Shown here piece by piece: positions 1-6,408 of a DNA stretch of 10,835 nucleotides. The notes beneath the pieces are model-generated. The model was given only the letters and a program-made list of their open reading frames with translations, had not been told where the DNA came from and searched no databases. Numbering within the stretch: the first letter of the stretch is position 1; every line of letters begins with the position of its first letter. This DNA comes from Thermoflavifilum sp. (lineage in GTDB: Bacteria; Bacteroidota; Bacteroidia; Chitinophagales; Chitinophagaceae), in NCBI GenBank assembly GCA_019683625.1, contig JADGHY010000050.1:1-10835 (forward strand). The letters run 5' to 3'. A program made the position numbers and the translations under genes.

Positions 1-63
1 GTATAATATAAATTCATATTCTGTTTGAAGCGGCAATAGGGAAATTTGTTTTTCTTTATGGGG

Positions 64-741
64 ATGTTAAGGGCAGAAAATTTGCATAAATCCTATGGTT
101 CCCTGCATGTGCTGAAGGGGATCAGCCTGGTGGTAAACAGGGGAGAAATGGTATCGATTTTAGGCTCATCCGGAGCGGGCAAAAGCACCCTGCTCCATAT
201 CCTGGGAACGCTCGATACCCCTTCGGCCGGGCAGGTATGGCTCAATGGGCAAGATGTATTTGCCCTGCCGGCATCGGCGCTGGCAGCCTTTCGAAACAAG
301 CATATTGGCTTTGTGTTTCAATTTCATTATTTATTGCCTGAATTCACGGCGCTCGAAAATGTATGCATTCCCGGATGGATTGCCGGAGAAAAGAAGTCGG
401 TCGTAGAACAACGCGCGCGGATGCTGCTGGAAACCATGGGTTTGCAAGGCAGGTTGCATCACAAGCCAGCCAAGCTTTCGGGCGGTGAACAACAGCGGGT
501 GGCTGTGGCCCGTGCATTGATTAATCAGCCAGATCTGGTGCTTGCCGACGAACCCACCGGCAATTTGGACTCGACTCATGCCTTGGAATTGCTGCAATTG
601 TTCCAGGAATTAAAGAAACAATTTCATCAAACCTTTGTGATTGTGACCCACAATGAGGCCTTGGCAAAGCTTTGCGATCGCCAGTTGCTCATCAAGGATG
701 GCCAGCTGGTCAGGCATCAGGATCAGCAAATTGTGATCTGA
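64..741 (+). CDS. lolD: LolD-type ABC transporter ATP-binding protein
   Basis: ATPase of the LolCDE-type complex, which extracts lipoproteins from the inner membrane for transfer to the outer membrane; it acts on the cytoplasmic face. Numbering from ATG 64 (225 aa): Walker A GSSGAGKST at 34-42, Q-loop Gln86, signature LSGGE at 138-142, Walker B ending in LADE with Glu163, D-loop NLDS, and H-loop His196. The stretch FQFHYLLPEFTALENV around the Q-loop closely resembles the LolD family (E. coli YQFHHLLPDFTALENV), which favours LolD over MacB or FtsE. Start: ATG 64 gives the family-like MLRAENLHKSYG; ATG 58 and TTG 46 are in frame upstream, and none has a clear ribosome binding site. No LolC/E permease gene is visible. 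The stop lies 2 nt from the stop of the convergent adenosyltransferase gene. Confident in the ABC ATPase call, fairly confident in LolD. Confidence 0.9.
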   Translation: MLRAENLHKSYGSLHVLKGISLVVNRGEMVSILGSSGAGKSTLLHILGTLDTPSAGQVWLNGQDVFALPASALAAFRNKHIGFVFQFHYLLPEFTALENVCIPGWIAGEKKSVVEQRARMLLETMGLQGRLHHKPAKLSGGEQQRVAVARALINQPDLVLADEPTGNLDSTHALELLQLFQELKKQFHQTFVIVTHNEALAKLCDRQLLIKDGQLVRHQDQQIVI

Positions 742-743
742 TG

Positions 744-1295
744 TTATTGCGGTTGCCAAAGAATTTCCGGGACACCCAACTGTAGGGCAGTATATCGGGC
801 CAACACGAATAAATAATCGCTGAGGCGATTCAGATAAGGGATAAAAAGCTCGGGTAAGGATACCTCCTGATTCATGCGCACACAAGCCCGTTCAGCCCTG
901 CGGCACACACATCGGGCAACATGGCATAAAGAAATGGTGGGATGGCCGCCTGGTAAAATAAACTGTTTCAAAGGGGGCAGATCGGCTTCCATTCGGTCAA
1001 TGGCATTTTCCAATGAGCTGATATCGGATGCCGATATCTCGGGCAGGGAAAGGCGCAGGGAAGAGGAGCCATCGTAGGCCAACACCGCTCCTATGCGGAA
1101 TAACCGATCCTGTACCTGCCTCAATTCCTGCCGGATGAGCTCGGGTTGCATATCGGCCAGCCAGCCGATATAGGCATTGAGCTCATCGATTGTGCCATAG
1201 GCTTCAATGCGGAAGTCACTTTTCCAGACACGGGTGCCACCCAGCAGGGAAGTTTGTCCTTGGTCGCCGGTGCGGGTGTAAATACGAAAGGCCAT
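744..1295 (-). CDS. pduO: ATP:cob(I)alamin adenosyltransferase, PduO type
   Basis: Transfers the adenosyl group of ATP to cob(I)alamin, giving adenosylcobalamin for enzymes such as methylmalonyl-CoA mutase or class II ribonucleotide reductase (partner enzyme not in the window). The 183-aa protein has the usual length and motifs of the PduO/MMAB family: the N-terminal ATP-binding stretch YTRTGDQGQTSL at 6-17, EAYGTIDELNA at 31-41, FILPGG at 112-117, CRRAER at 131-136 with the conserved arginines, and NRLSDYLFVLAR near the C-terminus. It is a five-helix-bundle enzyme and lacks the DUF336 extension of full PduO. It is the last gene of the minus-strand cluster, 48 nt after the MacB-type ATPase gene; that gap shows no promoter or terminator. 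The symbol follows family usage; such genes are also labelled cobO or MMAB-like. Confidence 0.92.
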   Translation of the reverse strand: MAFRIYTRTGDQGQTSLLGGTRVWKSDFRIEAYGTIDELNAYIGWLADMQPELIRQELRQVQDRLFRIGAVLAYDGSSSLRLSLPEISASDISSLENAIDRMEADLPPLKQFILPGGHPTISLCHVARCVCRRAERACVRMNQEVSLPELFIPYLNRLSDYLFVLARYTALQLGVPEILWQPQ

Positions 1296-1343
1296 GGAGA
1301 AAAAGCTTTAGACGAGCACAAGTATTCAACTAAATTGCTGCTT

Positions 1344-2051
1344 TCAGTTGACCAGCTGGCGAATTTTTTCATTCTGGCGGTCACTTTCAATGACGCCATC
1401 CCGCAGCCTGATGATGCGATGGGCATGTTCGGCAATATCTTCTTCATGGGTAACCAGGATCACGGTATTGCCGCTGGCATGGATCTGGGCAAATATGTCC
1501 ATGATTTCGATGGAAGTTTTGGAATCCAGATTGCCAGTAGGTTCATCGGCCAGGATGATGGCAGGATCATTCACCAGGGCGCGGGCTATGGCTACGCGCT
1601 GGCATTGGCCTCCTGAAAGCTCATTTGGGCGGTGATTCCAACGTTCTCCCAGTCCCACCTTTTCCAGCATTGCCCGGGCTTTTTCTTCCCGCTCTTTTTT
1701 GGGAACACCGCAATAAATCAGCGGCATGGCCACATTCTCCAATGCATTCAGGCGGGGCAGCAAATTGAATTGCTGAAATACAAATCCAATTTGCTTATTG
1801 CGCACAGCCGCAAGGGCATCATCATCCATGTGGCTCACATCCTGTCCGTTTAAAAAGTACCGCCCTTCAGTGGGGGTGTCCAAACAACCCAGGATATTCA
1901 TCAGCGTACTTTTACCAGAACCCGAAGGCCCCATCAAAGCCACATATTCGTTCGGATATACCGATAGATTGATTCCCTTCAGCACCTGGAGCACATTCTT
2001 GCCGAGGTAATAATTTTTCTTAATATTTTCTAAGCGAATTAAAGCATCCAT
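1344..2051 (-). CDS. MacB-type ABC transporter ATP-binding protein
   Basis: Cytoplasmic ATPase of a type VII (MacB/LolCDE/FtsEX-like) ABC system, which drives a mechanotransmitting permease rather than substrate passage through the membrane. The 235-aa protein has Walker A GPSGSGKST at 41-49, Q-loop Gln93, signature LSGGQ at 145-149, Walker B ILADE at 166-170, D-loop NLDS and H-loop His202. FVFQQFNLLPRLNALENV is typical of the MacB branch and differs from the LolD at the left end of the window. Odd point: the residue after the signature is Cys150 (LSGGQCQR), where Arg, Gln or Met is common. No permease gene is adjacent, so the partner and substrate are unknown. It starts 10 nt after gatC ends and is probably cotranscribed with it. 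The basic C-terminal tail (about the last 15 residues) is not part of the ATPase core. Confidence 0.9.
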   Translation of the reverse strand: MDALIRLENIKKNYYLGKNVLQVLKGINLSVYPNEYVALMGPSGSGKSTLMNILGCLDTPTEGRYFLNGQDVSHMDDDALAAVRNKQIGFVFQQFNLLPRLNALENVAMPLIYCGVPKKEREEKARAMLEKVGLGERWNHRPNELSGGQCQRVAIARALVNDPAIILADEPTGNLDSKTSIEIMDIFAQIHASGNTVILVTHEEDIAEHAHRIIRLRDGVIESDRQNEKIRQLVN

Positions 2052-2061
2052 CAGATCTGAT

Positions 2062-2355
2062 TTAATTGGTTTTTACCGGAGGTACCTGGAAAAATGCATC
2101 ATTCCGGTCAGGAGCCAATGAAAGGGCCTCTTCGCGGGGGAGGGTGCCGATAACCTCGTCCTCCCGAAGCGGATGCAGATGATCCGTGAGAAAGATAAGC
2201 GGTTCCACACCCGTCGTATCCACCTCATTGAGCTTTTCAATGAAAGCAATCATGCGTTGCAAATCCTTTTTCAGGGCAGCAGCCTCCTGTTCATCATAAT
2301 CCAGCCGGGCCAAATCACAAAGCCTTTGGATAAGCTCATCCGATATTTCCATCAT
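2062..2355 (-). CDS. gatC: Asp-tRNA(Asn)/Glu-tRNA(Gln) amidotransferase subunit C
   Basis: Small subunit of the GatCAB amidotransferase, which converts misacylated Glu-tRNA(Gln) or Asp-tRNA(Asn) to Gln-tRNA(Gln) or Asn-tRNA(Asn). GatC wraps around GatA and stabilises the GatA-GatB complex. The 97-aa length is normal. Recognisable family features are ELIQRLCDLARLDYDEQE at the N-terminus, the helix LQRMIAFIEKLNEVDTTGVEPL, and the LREDEV motif followed by the extended C-terminal tail. The protein begins with two consecutive ATG codons; either could be used. gatA and gatB are not in the window, so the subunit genes are scattered, as is common. First gene of the minus-strand cluster, divergent from araB. 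I see no exact TAnnTTTG box for it in the shared intergenic region. Confidence 0.92.
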   Translation of the reverse strand: MMEISDELIQRLCDLARLDYDEQEAAALKKDLQRMIAFIEKLNEVDTTGVEPLIFLTDHLHPLREDEVIGTLPREEALSLAPDRNDAFFQVPPVKTN

Positions 2356-2443
2356 TTCCAGAATGAGGTTTCTGTAAAACTACAAGGATCCCTTTAGATG
2401 CTGATGTAAAAATAGGACAAATGGTTGATTTCCTGTTTTGATG

Positions 2444-2455
2444 GTACTTTAGTAC
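2444..2455. promoter_or_regulatory. Palindrome upstream of the ara promoter, candidate operator
   Basis: GTACTTTAGTAC has perfect 5-bp inverted arms around a 2-bp centre and ends 29 nt before the -33 element of the araB promoter, in the gatC/araB divergent spacer. A regulator of arabinose use could bind here. The site is short, and I cannot match it to a known operator from the sequence alone. Confidence 0.25.
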
Positions 2456-2484
2456 GTATTTTCCTGAAAGGCAAAAATTAAGTG

Positions 2485-2512
2485 TTGACTTTACACCCAT
2501 TTTATATCTTTG
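2485..2512 (+). promoter_or_regulatory. Bacteroidota-type promoter of the ara operon
   Basis: A -33 element TTG (2485-2487) and a -7 element TATCTTTG (2505-2512, an exact match to TAnnTTTG) are separated by 17 bp, within the range known for the primary sigma factor of Bacteroidota. Transcription would begin near 2518, giving a leader of only about 15 nt before the GTG start of araB. Confidence 0.65.
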
Positions 2513-2533
2513 TTGGGATAAAATTTTTAACCC

Positions 2534-4225
2534 GTGAAAAACGATCAATGGGTCATTGGATTAGATTATGGTACGGATTCGGTGAGAGGGGTGCTGGTAG
2601 ATGCGGCCACAGGGGAAGAATTAGCTACTGCCGTATTTCATTATCCGCGCTGGCGTGATCAATTGTATTGTGAGCCTTCGCTGCATCAGTATCGGCAACA
2701 TCCACTGGATTATGTAGAAGGATTGGAAGCCGTTGTGGGGCAATGTTTGAAGCAGGTGGGAGCGGATCAGGCCAAGCGCCGGGTTGTGGGTATAGGTATT
2801 GACACCACGGGCTCAACTCCCGTGGCTGTAGATGCGCAGGGCACTCCGCTGGCCTTATTGCCGGAGATGGCCGATAATCCCAACGCGATGTTTGTCTTGT
2901 GGAAAGACCATACGGCGGTGAAAGAAGCGGCAGAAATCAATCGCTTTGCCCGCCAGCAGGCAGTTGATTATCTGCAGTATGTAGGCGGAGTATATTCTTC
3001 GGAATGGTTCTGGGCTAAACTCTTGCATGTATTGCGGGTTGATGAGCAGGTTCGCCAACGGTTGTATTCCTGGGTAGAACATTGTGACTGGATGCCGTTT
3101 TTGCTCACGGGAGGGCAGGATGTACGGGCTATGAAGCGGAGCGTTTGTGCCGCCGGACACAAGGCCTTGTGGGCCGAGGCTTTCGGAGGATGGCCGCCCG
3201 AATCGTTTTTCACAGGTATTGATCCGCTACTGGCTGGTTTTCGGGAGCGTGTGTCGGGCGTTGTGCTGACGGCCGACCGGCCTGCAGGGAGGCTTTGCAG
3301 GCAGTGGGCCGAAAGATTGGGATTGAGCGAACAAGTAGTAGTGGCTGCAGGAGCCTTCGATGCCCATATCGGAGCCGTGGGCGGACAAATTGAGCCTTAC
3401 TATTTGAGCAAAGTGATGGGCACCTCCACCTGCGATATTCTGGTGGCTCCAATGGCTGAGATGCAGGGGAAAGTCATCCAGGGTATATGCGGACAGGTTA
3501 ATGGTTCGGTGATCCCCGGCATGGTGGGTATGGAAGCAGGTCAGTCGGCCTTCGGGGATACCTATGCCTGGTGGAGGGATGTCTTGCTTTGGCCGGTTGA
3601 ACACTTGCTGCCGAAGTTATGGCAACACGATACATCGGCAAGAGAGGCTTTGGTAGCTGGCATGCATGATCGGCTGATTTCGGCTTTAAGTGAAGAAGCC
3701 CAGCGTCGGGATATGGCCGATCCGGCCAGGCCAGTTCCCTTAGCCATCGATTGGCTGAACGGACGGCGTACCCCATTTGCCGATCAAGAATTAAAAGCAG
3801 CCATCTTAGGTCTGGATCTGGGCGTGGATGCTGTAGATATTTTCAGGGCTTGGGCTGAGGCCACCTGCTTCGGAGCCAGAAGCATCGTAGAATGCTTCAC
3901 TTCTCAGGGGGTGCCTGTGAAAGGGGTGATCGGTTTGGGTGGGGTGGCCAGAAAATCACCCTATATCATGCAGTTGATGGCCAACGTGTTGAACAGGCCT
4001 CTCCGCATCCACCGAGCTGAACATACCTGTGCTAGCGGCGCAGCCATGTTTGCCGCTACGGCAGCAGGCCTGTATCCTTCCGTGATAGAAGCTATGCAGG
4101 CCATGGGACAAGGATTCGACCGAGAATACAGGCCTCAGCCTGCCCGAGTGGAAATCCTGCAAACCCGCTACCAACAATTTAAGCAGCTGGGTAGCTTTGT
4201 CGAAAAATTCTTGCACGGTCAATAA
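2534..4225 (+). CDS. araB: Ribulokinase
   Basis: Phosphorylates L-ribulose to L-ribulose 5-phosphate with ATP in the cytoplasm, the second step of L-arabinose catabolism. The 563-aa FGGY-family kinase has the usual ribulokinase length. N-terminal domain: phosphate-binding GLDYGTDSVR at 9-18 with Asp11, GIDTTGSTP around Asp90, and substrate-side LWKDHTA with Lys124 and Asp125. C-terminal domain: GAFDAHIGA with Asp276 as the expected catalytic base, and the adenosine-binding GLGGVARKSP around 467-476. The start is GTG 2534: an in-frame TAA lies one codon upstream (2528-2530) and no in-frame ATG follows nearby, so the GTG is well supported. First gene of the operon, just downstream of a good promoter; araD begins 9 nt after its stop. 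Confidence 0.96.
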   Translation: MKNDQWVIGLDYGTDSVRGVLVDAATGEELATAVFHYPRWRDQLYCEPSLHQYRQHPLDYVEGLEAVVGQCLKQVGADQAKRRVVGIGIDTTGSTPVAVDAQGTPLALLPEMADNPNAMFVLWKDHTAVKEAAEINRFARQQAVDYLQYVGGVYSSEWFWAKLLHVLRVDEQVRQRLYSWVEHCDWMPFLLTGGQDVRAMKRSVCAAGHKALWAEAFGGWPPESFFTGIDPLLAGFRERVSGVVLTADRPAGRLCRQWAERLGLSEQVVVAAGAFDAHIGAVGGQIEPYYLSKVMGTSTCDILVAPMAEMQGKVIQGICGQVNGSVIPGMVGMEAGQSAFGDTYAWWRDVLLWPVEHLLPKLWQHDTSAREALVAGMHDRLISALSEEAQRRDMADPARPVPLAIDWLNGRRTPFADQELKAAILGLDLGVDAVDIFRAWAEATCFGARSIVECFTSQGVPVKGVIGLGGVARKSPYIMQLMANVLNRPLRIHRAEHTCASGAAMFAATAAGLYPSVIEAMQAMGQGFDREYRPQPARVEILQTRYQQFKQLGSFVEKFLHGQ

Positions 4226-4234
4226 CCGGTTGTT

Positions 4235-4963
4235 ATGGATATCTATCAACGCCTCCGCGAAGAGGCCTATGAGGCCAATATGCAGTTGCCGAAGTTGGGA
4301 CTGGTAAAATTTACTTTTGGCAACGCCAGCGCGGCCGATCCGGCACAACGGGTATTTGCCATCAAGCCCAGTGGCGTGCCTTACGAGGAACTTTCTCCCG
4401 AAAAAATGGTGGTGGTAAATTTTGCAGGTGAGGTCGTCAACGGACGACTTCGGCCTTCTTCCGATACGTTAACCCATGCCGTGCTTTACAGCCACTGGCC
4501 TGATATTGGAGGTATTGTCCACACCCATTCCACCTATGCTACAGCTTGGGCTCAGGCCCTGCGCGATATTCCCATCTATGGTACCACCCATGCCGATCAT
4601 CTCCCGATTGACGTGCCCTGTGCTCCTCCCATGCCCGACGAAATGATCGAGGGAAATTATGAATATCAGACAGGTATCCAGATTATCCAATATTTTCAAA
4701 CCCATGGCCTCGACTATCGCCAAATACCGATGATTCTGGTAGGCAGCCATGCCCCTTTTACCTGGGGTAAAACGGCAGCAAAAGCCGTCTATCACAGCGC
4801 CATATTGGAAGAGATTGCCTTTATGGCTTATCTTACCGAACAGATTCATGGCATCACGGGCCATTCTTCTGTCCCCGCCCGCTTGAAGCAAGCCCTGATC
4901 CGGAAACATTATGAACGCAAACATGGAAGCCAGGCGTATTATGGACAAGCGTCGAATGATTAG
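4235..4963 (+). CDS. araD: L-ribulose-5-phosphate 4-epimerase
   Basis: Zinc-dependent class II aldolase-fold enzyme that converts L-ribulose 5-phosphate to D-xylulose 5-phosphate, the third step of L-arabinose use, feeding the pentose phosphate pathway. The 242 residues align over their length with E. coli AraD (231 aa). Zinc ligands expected from the family are His96 and His98 (GGIVHTHS) and His172 (VGSHAPF). Other active-site residues present are Asp77 (PSSDT), Asp121 (TTHADH) and the C-terminal Tyr236 (AYYGQ). Phosphate-binding GN at 29-30 and KPSG at 44-47 are also there. It follows araB closely, and its last 23 nt (from 4941) are probably shared with the start of the glycosidase gene in another frame, which suggests translational coupling. 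Confidence 0.96.
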   Translation: MDIYQRLREEAYEANMQLPKLGLVKFTFGNASAADPAQRVFAIKPSGVPYEELSPEKMVVVNFAGEVVNGRLRPSSDTLTHAVLYSHWPDIGGIVHTHSTYATAWAQALRDIPIYGTTHADHLPIDVPCAPPMPDEMIEGNYEYQTGIQIIQYFQTHGLDYRQIPMILVGSHAPFTWGKTAAKAVYHSAILEEIAFMAYLTEQIHGITGHSSVPARLKQALIRKHYERKHGSQAYYGQASND

Positions 4964-6356
4964 CACATGCCTTATTGCCTGTTTCCAGAGGCTGCTTATA
5001 TCGATGAGCTATGTATTACCGGTACACGCGCAGCATACACCGCCAATGGGCTGGAATAGCTATGATTGTTTCGGAGCCACGGTTACGGAAAATGAGGTGA
5101 AGGAAAATGCCCGCTGGATGGCCGATTCCTTAAGCCGATACGGGTGGCAATATGTGGTAGTGGACTTTTGCTGGTTTTATCCTCACCCACCCGGCAGCAA
5201 AGCCAGTCCGCCCCCCCAATTCCGGCTGGATGATGGCAGTTATGTCCCCTGGCTGCCCATGGATGAATGGGGCAGGCTTTTGCCTGACACGCGAAAGTTC
5301 CCCTCTGCCGCAGGTGGGCAAGGGTTTAAGCCCTTGGCCGACTATGTGCATAGCCTCGGATTAAAATTCGGCATCCATGTGATGCGGGGCATTCCGCGGC
5401 AGGCCGTATGGGCCAAAACACCCGTAAAAGGTATGCCCGGAATAACCGCCGATCAGATTGCCAATGTACACGATACCTGTGGCTGGCTCAATACCATGTT
5501 CGGGCTGGATATGTCTAAACCTGGCGCCCAGGCTTACCTGAACAGCTTATTAACGCTGTATGCTTCATGGGGAGTGGATTTTATTAAAATCGACGATATC
5601 ACTCAGCCTTATCATGCTGCAGAAATCCTGGGCTATCGCCGGGCGATCGACAGTTGTGGAAGAGACATTATCCTCAGCCTATCTCCGGGAGAAACCCCGC
5701 TCAGCCATGCAAAAGAAGTGAGCCGGTTAGCCAATATGTGGCGACTCAGCGGTGATTTATGGGACAACTGGCATCAGCTGCGGCATGCTTTTGATCTGGC
5801 CGCTGCTTGGGTTCCCTATGCCCGGCCAGGTCATTGGCCAGATATCGATATGCTACCAGTGGGGCATCTTTCGCTTCGCGGGCCCGTAGGCCCTCCGCGG
5901 TATGCGCAATTAAGCCATGATGAACTGCAAACCATGATCACCCTTTGGTGCATCACCCGTATGCCCCTGATGATAGGCGGCAACCTGCCCGATAACCGCC
6001 CACAGGATACACGGCTGGAAACTAATCCCGAAGCCATCGAAGCTAACCAAGGGCCGTATCAGCCCGTGTTGCGGTGGCAAACAGATTCCTTAATCATCTG
6101 GCAGTCTGCCGATACCCTTACCGGGAAGCAATTTTTCCTGGCTTTTTTTAACCTGAAGGAACATCCCATGCACATGACCTACCGGTTGGATACGCTTGTT
6201 TCGGGAAATTCAAAAAACAAGCGTCATTGCATGCTTGTGAAAGATGTTTGGAAAGGGAAAATCTTACCAGCGACTGCAAAGCAGCAAGAACTGAATGTGC
6301 AGCTCCCTCCTCATGGCTGTGCGCTGTTTAAGCTAAGCCTATGTGATCATTCATGA
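4941..6356 (+). CDS. Secreted GH27 glycosidase, possible beta-L-arabinopyranosidase
   Basis: Retaining glycosidase of the GH27 (Melibiase) type. From ATG 4941 (471 aa) the N-terminus reads MDKRR followed by a hydrophobic stretch and a VHA|Q signal-peptidase-I-like site at about residue 30. Export to the periplasm or beyond is therefore likely. The (beta/alpha)8 domain opens with MGWNSYD at 36-42. Expected nucleophile: Asp218 in FIKIDD; acid/base: Asp272 in WRLSGD. RPGHWPDIDML and the following PLMIGGNLP are typical late-barrel motifs, and a C-terminal beta domain follows. Where classical alpha-galactosidases have DDCW, this protein has DFCW (75-78), so the sugar-binding pocket differs. L-arabinopyranose is galactose without C6, and some GH27 enzymes are beta-L-arabinopyranosidases; the ara operon context makes that plausible. 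The starts at 4911 and 4956 are alternatives; 4941 was chosen because it gives a basic n-region. Confidence 0.88.
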   Translation: MDKRRMISTCLIACFQRLLISMSYVLPVHAQHTPPMGWNSYDCFGATVTENEVKENARWMADSLSRYGWQYVVVDFCWFYPHPPGSKASPPPQFRLDDGSYVPWLPMDEWGRLLPDTRKFPSAAGGQGFKPLADYVHSLGLKFGIHVMRGIPRQAVWAKTPVKGMPGITADQIANVHDTCGWLNTMFGLDMSKPGAQAYLNSLLTLYASWGVDFIKIDDITQPYHAAEILGYRRAIDSCGRDIILSLSPGETPLSHAKEVSRLANMWRLSGDLWDNWHQLRHAFDLAAAWVPYARPGHWPDIDMLPVGHLSLRGPVGPPRYAQLSHDELQTMITLWCITRMPLMIGGNLPDNRPQDTRLETNPEAIEANQGPYQPVLRWQTDSLIIWQSADTLTGKQFFLAFFNLKEHPMHMTYRLDTLVSGNSKNKRHCMLVKDVWKGKILPATAKQQELNVQLPPHGCALFKLSLCDHS

Positions 6357-6408
6357 ATTATGGTATGCACAAGCAAAGTTTTTATATGGTTTTCAAAATC
6401 TCTTAAGC

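Noticed and set aside
2..20. TATAAT-like sequence before lolD
   Set aside because: It resembles an enterobacterial -10 box, but the host appears to use TAnnTTTG promoters, and no such box is present in the first 60 nt.
2472..2480. Possible minus-strand -7 box for gatC (TAATTTTTG)
   Set aside because: The spacing inside the box is one base too long and there is no matching -33 element.
2336..2548. Seventy-codon minus-strand frame in the gatC/araB spacer
   Set aside because: It covers the ara promoter and both neighbouring gene starts and shows no recognisable protein features.
6343..6408. Upstream GTG extension of AraA by 22 residues
   Set aside because: It would overlap the glycosidase gene and add a tail absent from the family; ATG 6409 gives the normal AraA N-terminus.
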